Below, piece after piece: positions 24,544-38,464 of a stretch of 64,000 nt of DNA. The DNA is from Vulpes vulpes (lineage: Eukaryota > Chordata > Mammalia > Carnivora > Canidae), in contig NC_132791.1 of assembly GCF_048418805.1 (NCBI RefSeq), positions 72,239,001 to 72,303,000 on the forward strand, read 5' to 3'. Both the position numbers and the translations under genes were made by a program. The stretch's first letter is position 1; every line of letters starts with the position of its first letter. Below the pieces are notes generated by a model, which ran no database searches, was not told the DNA's origin, and saw only the letters and a program-made list of their open reading frames with translations.

Positions 24544-27500
24544 CTGCAGATTTAAATATGTCCAGGGTGGTATTTATATTTCTCTCCAGCATGTCACCTG
24601 CTAGGCAGGTGACTCCCACCCCAGAGGGGTTCCACACAACCCTCCTGGCTCAGTCCTCAGAGCCCACTGTTGCGAGTCCATGCCAGCCTCCACTCAGCTG
24701 TGTTTACAGGCTGCACAAACAGGAGGTGCTGTCTCACATTCTGGCGTAAAAATACAGACTGGGAGTTCCAGGGCCTGGACGCTCATCTTGACAGTCCATA
24801 GGGGCAGCCTCCAGCTGTGGGGGTTGGGAGGCCATTACAATCCCAGCCTTCCTCCCATCCCAGGCTTGAGTTCTGCCCTCACTCCTAGGAGCTTGGCTCG
24901 GCCTGCCCCCTCCCTGTGGACCTGGGTATCTGTGAAGCCCCTGGGCCCTGGCCTGGCCCTAAGCGCCCACCCCTCTCCCCTCAGTCCGTCCCCAGTCCTG
25001 TCTTGGCTCATGGACTCACCTTAGAGATTTCCACCTCTCTTTTTCTGTTTGGTTCTCTGGGCTCTCACTTTCATAAGAAGCCAAATAAAGACCTGGTCAG
25101 GAAGCAAGGTGAAATTACAGTTATGGTCAGCGATGACAGCCTGCTCCACACTCAGCGTCTGACCTGTTTTTTGTTCTTAAATTAAATTAGCTGTGAGTAG
25201 ACCCACATGCAGTCGTATGAAGCAATTAAGAAAGAGAGGTTGGTGTGCCCTTTCCCTAGTTTCTCCTGACACAGAGAGAACCACTTGCAAAACTATAGCA
25301 CAAGATCACCAGCAGGATATTGACATTGACACAGTCGGGACACGGAACATCCTCGTCACTGCCTCATGCTGCCCTGGCAAGGGGGCACTTTTCCTAGCCC
25401 CTGACCACCACTAATAGGTTCCCCGTGTGCAGATTTTGTCATTCCGAGAGCGCGATATAAATGGAATCAGCCCAACATGGATGGGCTCTTTTCACTCAGA
25501 GTAATCCTCCAGAGGTCACTGAAGCTGTAGTGTGTGTCCATACTTCATCCTTTTTCTTGCTGTAGAGTGTTCCATGGTGTGGATATACCATAGTGCAGTT
25601 AGCCACTCACCCGTTGAAGGACATCTGTGTTGTTTCCAGTGTCCAGCTAGAACAAATTAAGCTGCCATAAACATTGGAGCACAGGTTTTCATGTGAACAC
25701 AAGGATTCATTTCTCTGGGATAAAGAAATGCCCGAGAGTGCAATTGCTGAGTCAGATAGCAGTTGCATATTTAGTTTTACAAGAAAGTCTAACTAGTTCT
25801 ACAACCTAAAGATTTTCTGTTGCTTTTATTCTTCCTGAAAGTTGTACAGTTTTACATTTTACATTTGGGTCTATGATTAATTTTGGGTTAATTTTTTGTA
25901 GGAGGTGTATGGCTGAGGTTGAGGCTCACTTTTGGCTTATGGATGTTCAAATGCCCCAGCATCATTTACCACAAGATTTATGCTTAACTCTGTGGTCAAC
26001 CTTTGGGCATATCTGTGTGGGTCTATTCTTGGGTTCTCTACTCTGTCCTTGCTAGATGAGTCTTCCAACTCATGAACATCATGTCTCCATTTTTTTTAGA
26101 TCTTTGATTTCTGTCTTTACCATTGTGTAGCTTTTGGCATACAAACCTTGAACATGCTTTGTTAGATTTATACTTATGTATTTCATGTATTTGAGTGATT
26201 ATATTGAGTGATGGGATTGTATTTTAATTTCAGTGTCACATATTCAATGTTAGCACATAGAAATACAATAGATTTTTGCATCTTTATTTTGTATTCTTCA
26301 ACTTGTGCCGAACCCACTTAGTTCTAGGAGTTTTGCAGATGCTTTGGGATATTTTACATTTTCTGCAAATAGGGACAGTACTAATTCTTCCTTTCTGATC
26401 TGTCTTTATTTTCTTTTCTTGCCTTATTGCATGGACTAGAACTCTATTACTACCCTGAATAAAAGTGGGGAGAGTAGATATCCTTGCCTTGTTACTGGTC
26501 TTTCACCATTAAATATGATGTTAGAGGAAAGATTTTTGTAGATGTAATTTTTCAAGTTGATAAATTCCCCTCTATTCTTATTTTTCTGGGAGTTTTCCCC
26601 ATGTATAAGTGTTGAAATTTGTCAAAGCTTTTCCTATATCAGTTGATAGACTCGAGTGATTTTTCTCCTTTAACCCGTTAATATGGTGGATCACACTGAT
26701 TTTCAAATATTGAACTGCTTTGTATCTCTGGAAAAAACTCATTTGATAATGGTACGTAAAGAAAGATTTTATTTATTTATTTGAGAGAGAGAGTACAGGA
26801 GTGGAGCGGGGGAGGGAGGGCAGAAAAAGAGGGAGAAACACACTCCTCACTAAGCAGGGAGCCTGAAATCATGACCTGAGCTGAAGACATACGCTTAACT
26901 GGCTGAGCTATCCAGGAGCCCCTATTTTTTGGTATTGCCAAATTCTATTTGCTAAATTTTGTTAAGGAATTTTTGCATCTATATTCATAAGGGATCTTTG
27001 TTGTTACCCCCCCCTTTTTTTTACTTACTATCTTTGGTTTTGGTATTAGGGTAATTATGACTTAATAAAATGAATTGGGAAGGCCCCTCCTCTTCTATTT
27101 TTTTTGAAAAAGATCATGCAGAATCAGTATTAAGTCTTACTTAAATGTTTAATAGAATTCTCTAGTGTAACCATCTGAAGTCAGAGATTTCATTTTTGGG
27201 GTGTTTTAGAATTACAAATGTGATTTCCTTAATGGTCATAAGGCAATTCAAATAATCTACTTTGTGTTGAATTTGTGGTAGTTTTTGTTTTTTTAAGGAA
27301 TTGGTCCATTTCATTCAACTTGTTAAATTAATGTGTATAGAGTTGTTCATGCTATTTTCTTATTAGCCTTCCAATTTTGCAGAGTCTGTAATGATATCCT
27401 TCATTTCAGTCTTGATATTACGTATTTCTGTCTTCTCTTTTTCCTTGTCGAGTTCTTTGTTGTAGAATGGCAGTGTTATAGTTCTTTTCAGAGAATCAGC

Positions 27501-29832
27501 TTCCTGTGGGCTACCTGAACAGTTTTTAGAATTCCCTTTTGATTTATCTGTAGTAAATTCCCGAAGGATATTTTCACTGAATATAGAATTCTGGGTTGGC
27601 AGTTATTTTCTTGCAGCACTTGAAAAATATGCCACTGCCTCTGGCCACCATAGTTTCTGATGAGAAATCTGTCATCCAAATCATTTTGCTCCTATAGGTA
27701 AAGTATCATTTCTCTCTCGGTGATTTCAAAATTTGTTTCTTTTTCTTTGGTTTTCAGAAATTTGACTATGATGTATCTTGGTGTGGGTTTCTTTGAATTT
27801 ATCCTCTTTGGTGTTTACTCAGCTACTTGAATCTGTAGGCATATCTTTTCCAAATCTGGGAACTTTCCTGCCGTTACTTCTTAGATGATTTTTTTTCAAC
27901 TCTGCCTGTTTTCTCCCCTTCCTTCTCAGACTCTGATGACAAGAGTGTTAGATCTTTTGTTGTAGTCCAACAGGTCCCTGAGGCTCTGTTGTTTAGATCC
28001 TATAATTTCTATTCTTCTGTCTTCGAGTTCATCAATTCTTTCCTTTGCCCTCTTTGTTCTGATGTCGAGCGCATCTACTCAGTTTTCTATTTCAGTTATG
28101 TATTTTTCAGTCTTATAATTTCCATTTGGTTCTTCTTTATACCTTCTGTTACTTTACTGATACTTCTTATATTATCATTTGTTTCAGGAAGCCTCAAGGC
28201 TGACTTGATTGCTAGGTGGGTCCTGCCAGGGGGAGCCTGGAGCTGAGGTAGGACAGGATTTCTGTCAGAGGCTGTGACAGACCAGTTTGGGCTCAACAGA
28301 GCTTAGGTCTCTTGCTTTCTCCACTTTTTTCAGGGTAGGAGGGAGAGGAGGAAAAAAGGGTCACTGTAAGATGCTCCTTTCTAAGTACACTTCAGAAAGG
28401 CCAGGGTTTTATTTGTATGTTCATAGCCAGATCACTGCTTTGCACACAGCGGGCTCTCTAGAGATACTGTTTGCTGAAAGAGTGAATGAAATGCCCTATC
28501 TCACTCCTCTCCCTGACTCAGACCCCACCCCCACCCCTCTTCTAATATGGCTTTGACACATTTTATTGCCCAACTTCTATTGGCTAATGACAGCAATCAT
28601 CCCAGTGACTAGTGTTGTAGGTTGAATGATGGTCCTCAGAGATATCCAGATCCTAATCCTTGGGACATGTGACTATTACCTGGACATTACCTTCCATGGC
28701 CAAAAGGGACCCTGCAGGTGGGATTAAGGATCTAGAATTGGGGAGTTATCTGGGATTATCCAGCAGGGCCCTAAATCCCACTGCAAGTGTCCTTCTAAGA
28801 GGGAGACAGAGGGAGGCTTGACCACAGGAGAGAGAAGACGGTGTGATGGTGGAAGTAGAGGTTGGAATGATGTGCTTTGAAGGTGGAGGAAGGAGTGATG
28901 AGCCAAGGCATATGGGCAGGTGGCCACCAGAGGTCATAACAGGCCAGGAAACAACCCTCCCCTCAGAGCCTTCAGAAATAACCAGCTCTGCTGACACCTT
29001 GGTTTTAGCCCAGTGGAACAGATTTTGGACTGTAACCTCCATAAGTGTAAGAGGATAAATTACTATTGTTTTGAGCCATCATGTTTGTGGTGATTTGTTA
29101 TAGGCCCAATAGGAAACTAACACAACTAGTATCAGTCAACACTCAATTGAGTGTTGTCCTATAGGATTTGCCTGTGCCAACTCAAGTAATTTTCACCGTG
29201 GCTTAGGAAGTAGGTCCTCTCATTGCCCCACTTTATAGATGCACCAGATGAGGCTTAGAGAGGGTGAGGCACCTATTTAGGGTCACACAGCTTGCTGGGG
29301 TGGAAGTAGCCCAGGCTGGTTTATCCATCAAGCTGCTGTGCTCCCAGTTACAGATGAGACCCCCTCCAAAAAGTTACTTGCTCCAAAACATAACCAATAA
29401 AATGGCAAACTTGAAAGTATTAACAATTAAAAGCAAAATCATGAAAATAATCCTTCCCTTAAGTTTTTGTTTTTGGCAGAAAATGTTCTCCTGAGCATGA
29501 GTGGGGACTCCCTTTGTAAAATGCCTGCTGTGATGAGGAGGCAGGCCTCCTTTGTGCTGAGCAGGGACCTCCCAGGGTGGGTGGAGGGTCTTGGATCCAG
29601 AAGGCAGCTAGCCATGGGGCCTACCCTGGGATGATGGACTTAGGCCCAGATGACCACTTGCTTCCAGTACTTTCTCTTCCTGAAGGGCTCCTGGGGTATG
29701 CTTGCTTAACAAGTTCACAAGCAAATGTGTCACATTTGACAAATGATCAGATGGGAATGCTGATTTATTGAAAGGGACAGACATTAATGGCACTCTGGAG
29801 AAAAGATACCTCATCTCATTATACATATGCAT

Positions 29833-29864
<32 letters not shown>

Positions 29865-32800
29865 ACACACCTGCACACATACCCAGCTGTACAAAGATCC
29901 ACAGTGAGCCCAGGGCTCCATCTTCCTTATGTGAGCACTGGGAGGGTAGTTCTTATCAACATGCCAGCTTCACCAATGAGGAAGGTGGGTCAGAAATATG
30001 GTTTAGATTTATGAGGCCCAATAGCATCTACTCTATGTCCGAGGGGAAACCTGGCCCTTGGGACCCTTGAGGTCCCAGCGTGCAGCTCCTTGGGCCCTAT
30101 CCTATGCTCTGGGGGTGGCAACCATCCAGCCTGGGGATGCAGCCTTCTCTGCTCCCTCTCAGATCAAGTAAACACAGGCCTGATGCATCTTGCTCAGAGC
30201 AGGAGCCCCAAATGGAGCTATGACTAAGAAACCACCCAAGAGTCCCAGAGCTGGGGGTGACAGAGGCCATGGGACCACCTTACCATCCTCGCTGAAGATG
30301 GGAGCGGTGTGCAGGTAGTGAGTGATGCTGGGATCTTGCTCAAAGGGACACTCTACTTGTTTCCATGTGATGAACTCTCCAACCTGCTTGGCCAGCTCCA
30401 GAAATTTCTGCCAGGGTCATAGAGACACAAAATGGGAGCCCCTCAGTGCCTGGAGATCAGTCCCACTCATCTGTCTCACAGAGACCCCTCTGGGGAGGGC
30501 AGGGCTAGCACCAAGCAGTAAATGACAGACTCCTCCATTGGGAATGTTGGGTGTTTGCCACATCTCTTCAGTCTCTCTGAGGAATCTGGGGAGAGGGCTA
30601 GGTGATCAGCAGGCAGTACATCCAGCTACATGGGAACATTAATTTCTTTCTATTTATTTTTGTGATTATCCCTACAAGTTTGTTTATTTAGAGAATGATG
30701 CAAAGAAATTTAAATAAATATATTGAAGGAAGATTTAAGCAAATAATATATTTAAGGAAGATTTAAGTAGAATTTTATTTAAGTAAAATTTAAGTAAATG
30801 TATTTAAATTAAAAAAAACTGTGCTAATTAAAAAAAGGATTTTATTTAAAATAAATAGCACAAAGTCATGAGTGGGTGGGAACTATACTGTATGGCATCG
30901 TCTGATCAGTCCTGGTGGCTGGCTCCAGCCCCTACTGCCTGTGCCCCAAATCTGTGTCCACATGAGCACCATGCAGCCTTGCATTTCATGTCCTGGTCTT
31001 GGTTCTGAGGACCCATGCCAGGAGGGCCCCATGCAGGGCTTCCCACACCTAGTGTGTGTAGGCTTTCCTGGAGAGTATGATCCCAGGCTGTCTCATGAAA
31101 GCCCAGCCTCTTCCATGTCACCTCCAGTCCAGACTTTCCTGGGGATGCAGCACCCAGTCATCTGCTGGACTGCATGTCCCCTGCTACGTAGGCCCTCAGG
31201 GGTAGCCAGGCCTGCAAGTGGCATGTGAAGTCTGCTGCGGGGGTTGGGGGTGGGACTGCAACTGTGTGAGGCCCCACAGCACAGGCAGCTTCAGGTCAAA
31301 GGGCCCAGATGTTGGGTGGGGACACCTGCTGGGCCTGGTGTGCACCCGTAGTTGAAGCCCCGTTTTATAGAGGGAGACACTGAGGCCCAGACAGAGCAAG
31401 GGGCCAGCCCAGAACTGACTGCCCCGTGGTGGTGCTGGAGGCTGGGTGGAGCCAGCACCAGGGCAGGCCAGCCTTCCCAAAGGAAAAGAGCCTCCTCCTT
31501 CCACTGCTGTACAGCACACTTTGACTGCCTGACCCAGTGACCAGTGCTCTCAGGGCTCCCAGGCCCAGAGCTGAGCCCACCAGCCACTCTAAGATGTGTG
31601 TGCTGGGTAGTCCCATGAGGTGGGGTCAGCCTTACTTTGCTTCTAAAGAGCTAGGGGACCACAGTGCTGGGACCGAGGAATGTCTAGCCCACTGAGCATG
31701 GGCCTCCCTCTGTCTGGGAGGTCATGGAGGGCTTCCCGGAGGAGGGGACACTTGAGCTGAAGGCAGCGCGTGTCTTCAGAGGGAGTAGAAATCTTTCCTT
31801 CCCTCTGCCCACTCTGTCTGAACACCTTCTCCTGTGCTCAGTGCCCCTCTGCCTGTGCCCTGGGACCCTGACACATCCGGGGCCCCCGCACCCTACCTCA
31901 AAGTTGACATGTCCGTTTGGCAGGCGGTTGGCGCAGCCCTCGTTCAGGAAGTAGATGTCTTTGATGAGCAGGCTGAAGAAGGGAATGACAATCTAGGGGG
32001 AGGAGGGCCGGTTAGCCTTGGGTCAGTAGGAGGTTCAGGCCCTTGACCCTGGGCCCAGACTGTTTCCTCCTGGGCCCCGAGACTCTAGTGCAGACTGAGC
32101 GCATGATGTATATGGTGCCATTCTCCCTGGGGCTGAATGAAAGACGCACGGTCCCAGCGTGCCTTGGACATTTCCCCCACTGCCCGCTGGGCAAGGCTGT
32201 GGCAGTTTGTGCCAGGGATCCACAGACTTGGGCCTCTTGGCTCAAGCACACCGGTGGGAGCACAGGTGCATGCTGAGCCCGCCACTAACTACATACGGAA
32301 TGTGAATCGCTTCTTGCAAACTTTTCTACCTTTAAAAAAATGTATTTATAAGTCATTTTGTGCCTTTCTGGATGCTAAAGATCCAGGCCTGCTGCATTGT
32401 GGTGCCCTGCTCTGGTGCCTGAGGGGTCCGACTTTTGAGCTCAGCCGGAGGAAGGCAGGGGCTCTGTGCATCACTGTGGGATGCCTGTTCTGCACGAGCC
32501 AACTGGCGGCCCTAGAGAGGGCACACCTGCTGCTGGAAGCTCAGATGAGCCTCAGGGAGCCAGCTGGCTGCACGCTGCTGCCGTGGGTTTACTGTGCCTC
32601 CCAAAAACCTATGTTTGAGTCCTCAATGCCATGCCTGTGAAGGGACCTTAGGTGGAAATGGTCCTGGCAGATGGGATTGAGCTAAGATGAAGTCACACTG
32701 GGCATCATGAGCTCTACTGTGGTGGCCAAGGTTCTTGAGAAAGGAGGACAATTTAGGCACACATGAAGGCAGAGGATTGGCCACTGGCCAAGGAATACTG

Positions 32801-35585
32801 GGACCACCAGAAGCTAGAAGAGGAAAGGAAGGATCTACTTTGAAGGGAGCATGGCCCTGAAAACCCTGATTTTGGCATCTGACCTCCAGAACTGGGAGGG
32901 AATACATTTTGTTGTTCCAAGCCGCCCAGGTTGCATACTTTGTACGCCAGCCCCACAGACTAACACATCTGTGGCACCCTTGGGACCAGGTGCCGGGCCC
33001 TGACATTTCGGCTCTCCCCATCCCCCATCCAACTTGACAAGGGCTTTGAGGTGAGGACCTGGGCATGACCACATGGCACAGTACAGAGGCATAGATGGCC
33101 CATCAGGGCAGGGCAGGTGGGGAACCAAGGTCCCCAGAGTGGCAGGGCCTGGTCACCCTGCGAGTGAACACTGGGGCCAGGACTGGAGCCAGATTTAGCA
33201 GGGAGACCAGCTGCCTGGTTTGTCCAGGACTGAGGGGGTCCCTGGGATGCAGTTCCAGTGCTCAAACTGGAGTAGTCCCAGGGAAACTGGGACAGACTGG
33301 TCCTCTTAGATCTGTCAATTCTGCAGACATTTGCCAGGGCTTCTCCATGCCAGGTGCTGGGGAAAAGGAGGCACATCAAGCCCATCCAGTGTAGCAGGAG
33401 AAGGTCACAGAAACCCCACCTACAGAATGAGCCCTGTGCAAAGTCTTGGCCACCTAAAGAGTCCCCCCCCACACACCCTCATCACAGGGGCATTGGTGGT
33501 GGGTCTGAGTGCTTAACTGTGCCAAACCACACACATTCTCGAGGATCAAGTTTCATTCTCAGCAAGTTCTGGGAAGCAGAGCTCTATTACCCTGCCTGAC
33601 AGACAAGAAGCCAAGACCCAGAGAGGTTAAGTAAGTCACACGAGCTCACAGAGCAGTAAGTAGCAGGGGCAGGACTAGGACCAGGTGGCTTGGCTCCAGA
33701 GCCCCTGTCCTGCCTGTTTCCTCACTGTGCCTGGAGGGAGGGTGGTCTCCCTGCATCTCCCTGACCTGCCCTGGAAGAAAGCACAGAATGCCATGATCTC
33801 TTGGCCTCAAAATTTCAGCAGGGGTATCTGGAAACTGTGAGAGCATCTGTAAGCTTGAAGCTTGCTTGCTTGCTTGCTTGCTTGCTTCTTTCCACCCACG
33901 CATGCATCCATCCTCCAGTCTCCCATACATTTATGAAACACCTTCTATGAGCCCAGCTGATAGTCCACATCTCTTTGGAAGTTAGAGGAGGATGCAGTGA
34001 AATGAAATGCACAGCTCTGTAAATCATCCACCTCTAGCCACAGACCTAAACTATGGCATCCCTGTACCCCAGAGCTGGAAGGGGGCTCAGCGTGCAGGAA
34101 CAGGACATCCCAGTCTGCCCCACAGACACTGCCCGGCACAGATGGAAGAAAAACTAGTGTCATAGCTGACATCTCAGACCAAGCCTGCAGCCAGCTCCTC
34201 CACTCCACAGTTCAACTCCTGGGCCATAGGCTAGTAGCTCTGTGACTGCCACACACACCTGTACTCTGGGAATGGTAGGGAGCCTGGTGGTGTGCTGGAG
34301 GGGCTAAAGCCTGATTCCCGGCTCTGCTGCCTACTTGCTGTGTGATTGGACAAGTGAGATATCTTCTCTGAGACTCAATCTGTGAAATGGCACTGCTAGA
34401 CTCCACCCTGTAAGTCGTCATCAGGATTAAATGCAGGGGGTTGGGGGGGGTGGGGAACAGAGTCAAGTGGCTCTCAGGTGGTAGGTGCTCAGTAAAGCAA
34501 GGTCTCTTTCCCTGCTGCTCTGGTTTCCTAGCTTCCTGGCTCCTGAGGGACAGGTTCACCTGTCCTGGATTTTGAGGTCTTGCCTTACTGAATGCTGCTC
34601 CCCAGCATCAACCCTCCTCAGAGCCAGAGTTGCTGAAAGGCTCACAGCCTGACCAGGACAGGCCAGTTGGATGAGATGTGGCCATCCATGTGGCCAGGGT
34701 GTGTGTACAACACCCCTGCTGGGAGGGGGGTGTAGGGCTGGAAGGTGTTCCCGGGGGCACAAGGATGCATTCTTGGCCTGCTTCCCAAGCCTAACCACTG
34801 GTACCCATCCTATCCAATTCCAGAATGACTTTCAATTTCAAGAGGAGCAGCTTGTTCCGGTACCCCTCAAGCTGGAAACAGAGCTGCACAAATCATGGCA
34901 GAGACCTAATTCCAATACTCCTGCCAAGAGATCAGGCAGGAAAGGCACAGCAAGCCCTGGCGTTTCCTTTCTATGGAGATGACAACTATAATCATCAGGC
35001 TGGTACCAGGTCTTAAGCCAGAGGCTCACTGCAACCAAGGCCCAGGTTCCTGTGTGGAGGCCACCAGAAGAATTTGGGAGACAAATAAAATTGATTAGAG
35101 TCAGCGAAGCCCCCTTCTCCCCCCCACCACATGCAAATATTTAAGAGCAGAACCTGTGAAAAGGCAGTTTTAATGAGTAAGAAGTTTGGTCCACTCTTTG
35201 CCATATATGTGAATGTGATCTGAGGCTACATCAATGAAGGTATTGCATTTAGAATGAGAAGGTGTAAGTCCCTATATATTGGAAACAATTTGATCTGAAA
35301 CAGAGGGACCCTGACAAGTGAAACTGTTCAGGAACCAAAGAGATCCAAGTGCGGAGGGGATTGGAGACTGGAGTACAGTGGGGCAGGCCTGGGCTGTTGG
35401 CTTTAGAGGGAAGAGGGGGCCTGGGGGTGCTTAAGGACTGGTGGGTAGAAGAGGGAGCAGCCAGGGGGTGCCTGAGTGGCTCAGCTGGCTGAGCATCTGA
35501 CTCTTGATTTCAGCTCAAGTCATGATCTCAGGGTAGTGAGATTGAGGCCCACATTGGTCTCTGCTCATCTAGGAGTCTGCTTGAG

Positions 35586-35627
<42 letters not shown>

Positions 35628-38433
35628 CTTCCCCCTGCTGTGTTTGCACTCTCTTTCAGTAAATAAATATCTTAAAAAATAAAAAAAGAAGAGGGAGGAG
35701 CCTCACTTGGCATGACCCTCCAGAGAGGATAACCCCAGCCTGAAAAGGAAGTACTTCCTATCAGTTAGAGCTGCTTGGGCATGGGTAATCTGTTCTGTGA
35801 GGTGGTGAGTCCCCCATTTTGGAGGCATCCAGGGAACATGGCTGTCTATATAGATACTGCAGAATGGCAGGGGGTTGAGCCACCAGCTAGGCTCTCTGAT
35901 GCAGCCCACCTGGGCCAAGGTGGGGAGTAGGGAGGAGCTCTGAAGGCCATTCCAGCCTCTGACCTACCTTCTCTCGGCTGCTGTGGGCTGTCAGGGAGCG
36001 GTGGGCCGCTCCTCGCAGGGCTGTTCTGTAGTTGCAGAAGTTCCCTGTTGGGTCCATCTGGTGCTAGAAAGAGACAGGAAGGCAGTAGGGGAGCTGCGTC
36101 CTAGGGTCGGCCAGTGCCAGCTGGCAGCCCGGTGGCCCTTGCTCACCTCGAGGATGAAAAACTTGGCTGTCTTCACTTTGGCCCAGGTCTTCTTCAGCCT
36201 GGAGACAGGGCTCATGTTCATGCCGGCTGGAAGAGGGAGGGTGGGGCTGGGGGGGCATCTCCAGGTGTCACAGGGTGCTTACTCCCTGGGGCAGGGGGAC
36301 TGGGGGGTGGCCCCAGCAGGATGAGCCTGCCACAGATGGCAGGACGGTGGGTGGGCAGGTGCTGGTGGCCACTGTGTCCGCGTGAGCCTGGCTTCTGTGC
36401 AGGCCCCTGTCCCATTCCCTGCCACACTGGCCCTGCACCCTGACCAAGCTCTGTTTTGGGTCCCCACTCTCCCTGGATCTGGGGACATATGGCCAAGCGC
36501 CCCCGAAGCTCCCCAAGGAGGCTAAACTTGCCTCAAAGGGGCACCTCTCCGGGACCTCAGGGGGCAAGGGAATGTGCTCCTAACTGCACCCACCCTGCCC
36601 AGAGGAGGGCCCAGGCTTGCCGCCCCGCCCCTCGCCCATGTGTGCCAGCACCGGCCTCTAGGGGGCACTCCTAGCAGGGGCCTGGCCAGCCTACTCACAG
36701 ATGATGGCCATCAGAGAGTTGAAGTTGCCAATGTTGAAACACTCTCGGGCCACATCGATGAAGAACTCCACCACCTGGGCCCTCTGCTTCTTCTTGGCTG
36801 GCTGGGGACAGGGCACGGGAGCTTCAGTTCTGACACGTCCCACCTTGACCCTGGACCAGTCTCTCAGCGACATTCAGGTCCAGCTCCAGCACCTTCCATG
36901 GCTCCCTCGCCTGGCCCCCCAGCACCAAGCTGGCTCTCCCCACACTGGGGCCACACACTGACCCAAGTCCCATCCCAGGAGCAGCCCGTCACTGTTTTCT
37001 GTTAAATGACTGCATGACTTCACCTCCAGCTTATGGCTAAGTGATTGGGACTTTGACTTCTCTGGTGGCTCCAAACAATCTCTATTATCCCCCCAGCCAT
37101 CCTGGAGAAGCACTGCCCAACTCCAGGGAAGGTTCAGCCCAGCTTTGCCCAAGTAAAGCCCCATCTGAGCTGTCAGGCCAGACATGGAAACGCAGGAAGC
37201 AGGGGGGCCTGAGAACCCTATCTTCTGTTCTCCCCATACAGATTTAGCTTGCCCGACTTATGTGCAGCAGTGGTCTTTACCAAGAAGCATGAGACATGCT
37301 GCCTGAACCACCTTCAGAAAGCCTCCCTCCTGAGGTCCTTCCTGTCCCTCCCAGGCAGCCTATGCGGTGACAGTGATGGCTGAGCAAGGAGGGGGATAGA
37401 GGCCAAGCATTTCAGCCTGCTGTGGGTGCTCAGCCCAAGGCTGAGGCACCGCAGACCAGCTTCTCCTTCTGAGCCTTCCTGCCCCTTTCTCTGTTCTCCC
37501 AATTTCTATCTCAGCATTTGCTCCTGGAGAGCTCCACCTGGCACCTAAGTTGCTTCCAATCATTCCCTGATAAAAGTGCCCTAGGGCCTCACCTGATGGT
37601 GAGGGGGGCTTGGAGGAGGATCCCTGCACTCTAAGGAAGTGAAGAGAGCAAACAGGGTCTGGTCCTAAGGGACCATGACTTGTGACTCGTGCATCTGGCT
37701 TGGTGTTGACAAGTCTTCCTGATTTCTGGGAGAAGCTGGAGACCTGGACTTTACATGTACAATCTCCCAATTCTTAAAGGTTGGGTCATTTCTATTCTAA
37801 ATCCTGAGAGAGGCAAACACAGCATGGCTGCTGGCCGGGCCCACCCAAGGCAGACAGGCACAGATGGAGGGAGCAGAGCCACTTGGCAGAGCAGTAAACT
37901 GCCTCTTACACCTTCGGCAAGTGGTCTCTGGCACTCTCTGTCAGAGTCCAGTGGATCTGTGCCAGGCTCTACCCAGAGGGAAATGTCATTGCATGCAAGC
38001 TGGGTGACACCTGGTGTCCCAGAGAGGTGCTCAGCTTGATCTTGGGCTTGGAAACAGACAGGCTCAAGATACCCTTCTGGTTCCCTCCAAGGGGCCTGCC
38101 CCCAACCCCTGCCACCTTTGGCTGTGCTAGATCATGTCCCTGGCCTCCTTTGGCTGTGCTAGGTCATGCCCCTGCCCCCACCCCCCAGCTTTTTACACAC
38201 CATGCAGATCTCAGTTGCCACGAGGTAGCACAATCTGTTGAACCATTTCACATAAGCCTCCAGATTAGTAGTCTTCTCACTGAAGCAAGGCTAGGAAAGA
38301 CACAAGGACCATACTCAGTCTCTCTGTCAACTTTTGGAATGAAATTAGTTTGTTGTTATTATAGATAATCCAGAAAATGCTGGAACCTTAAAACCATTTA
38401 CAAATATCAATGATTTGATGTATATCCTTTCAG

Positions 38434-38464
<31 letters not shown>

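Larger units (their letters stand above)
31993..35967 (-). other. RASGEF1C intron 9
   Basis: 4 kb. Holds an MLT1-like LTR (about 32580-32967), MIR copies, a GCTT microsatellite near 33860 and one SINEC at 35463-35686. The rest is unique-looking. Confidence 0.85.

Noticed and set aside
28613..29124. Possible endogenous retrovirus
   Set aside because: Only a solitary MaLR-type LTR with 5-bp duplications; no gag, pol or env sequence next to it.
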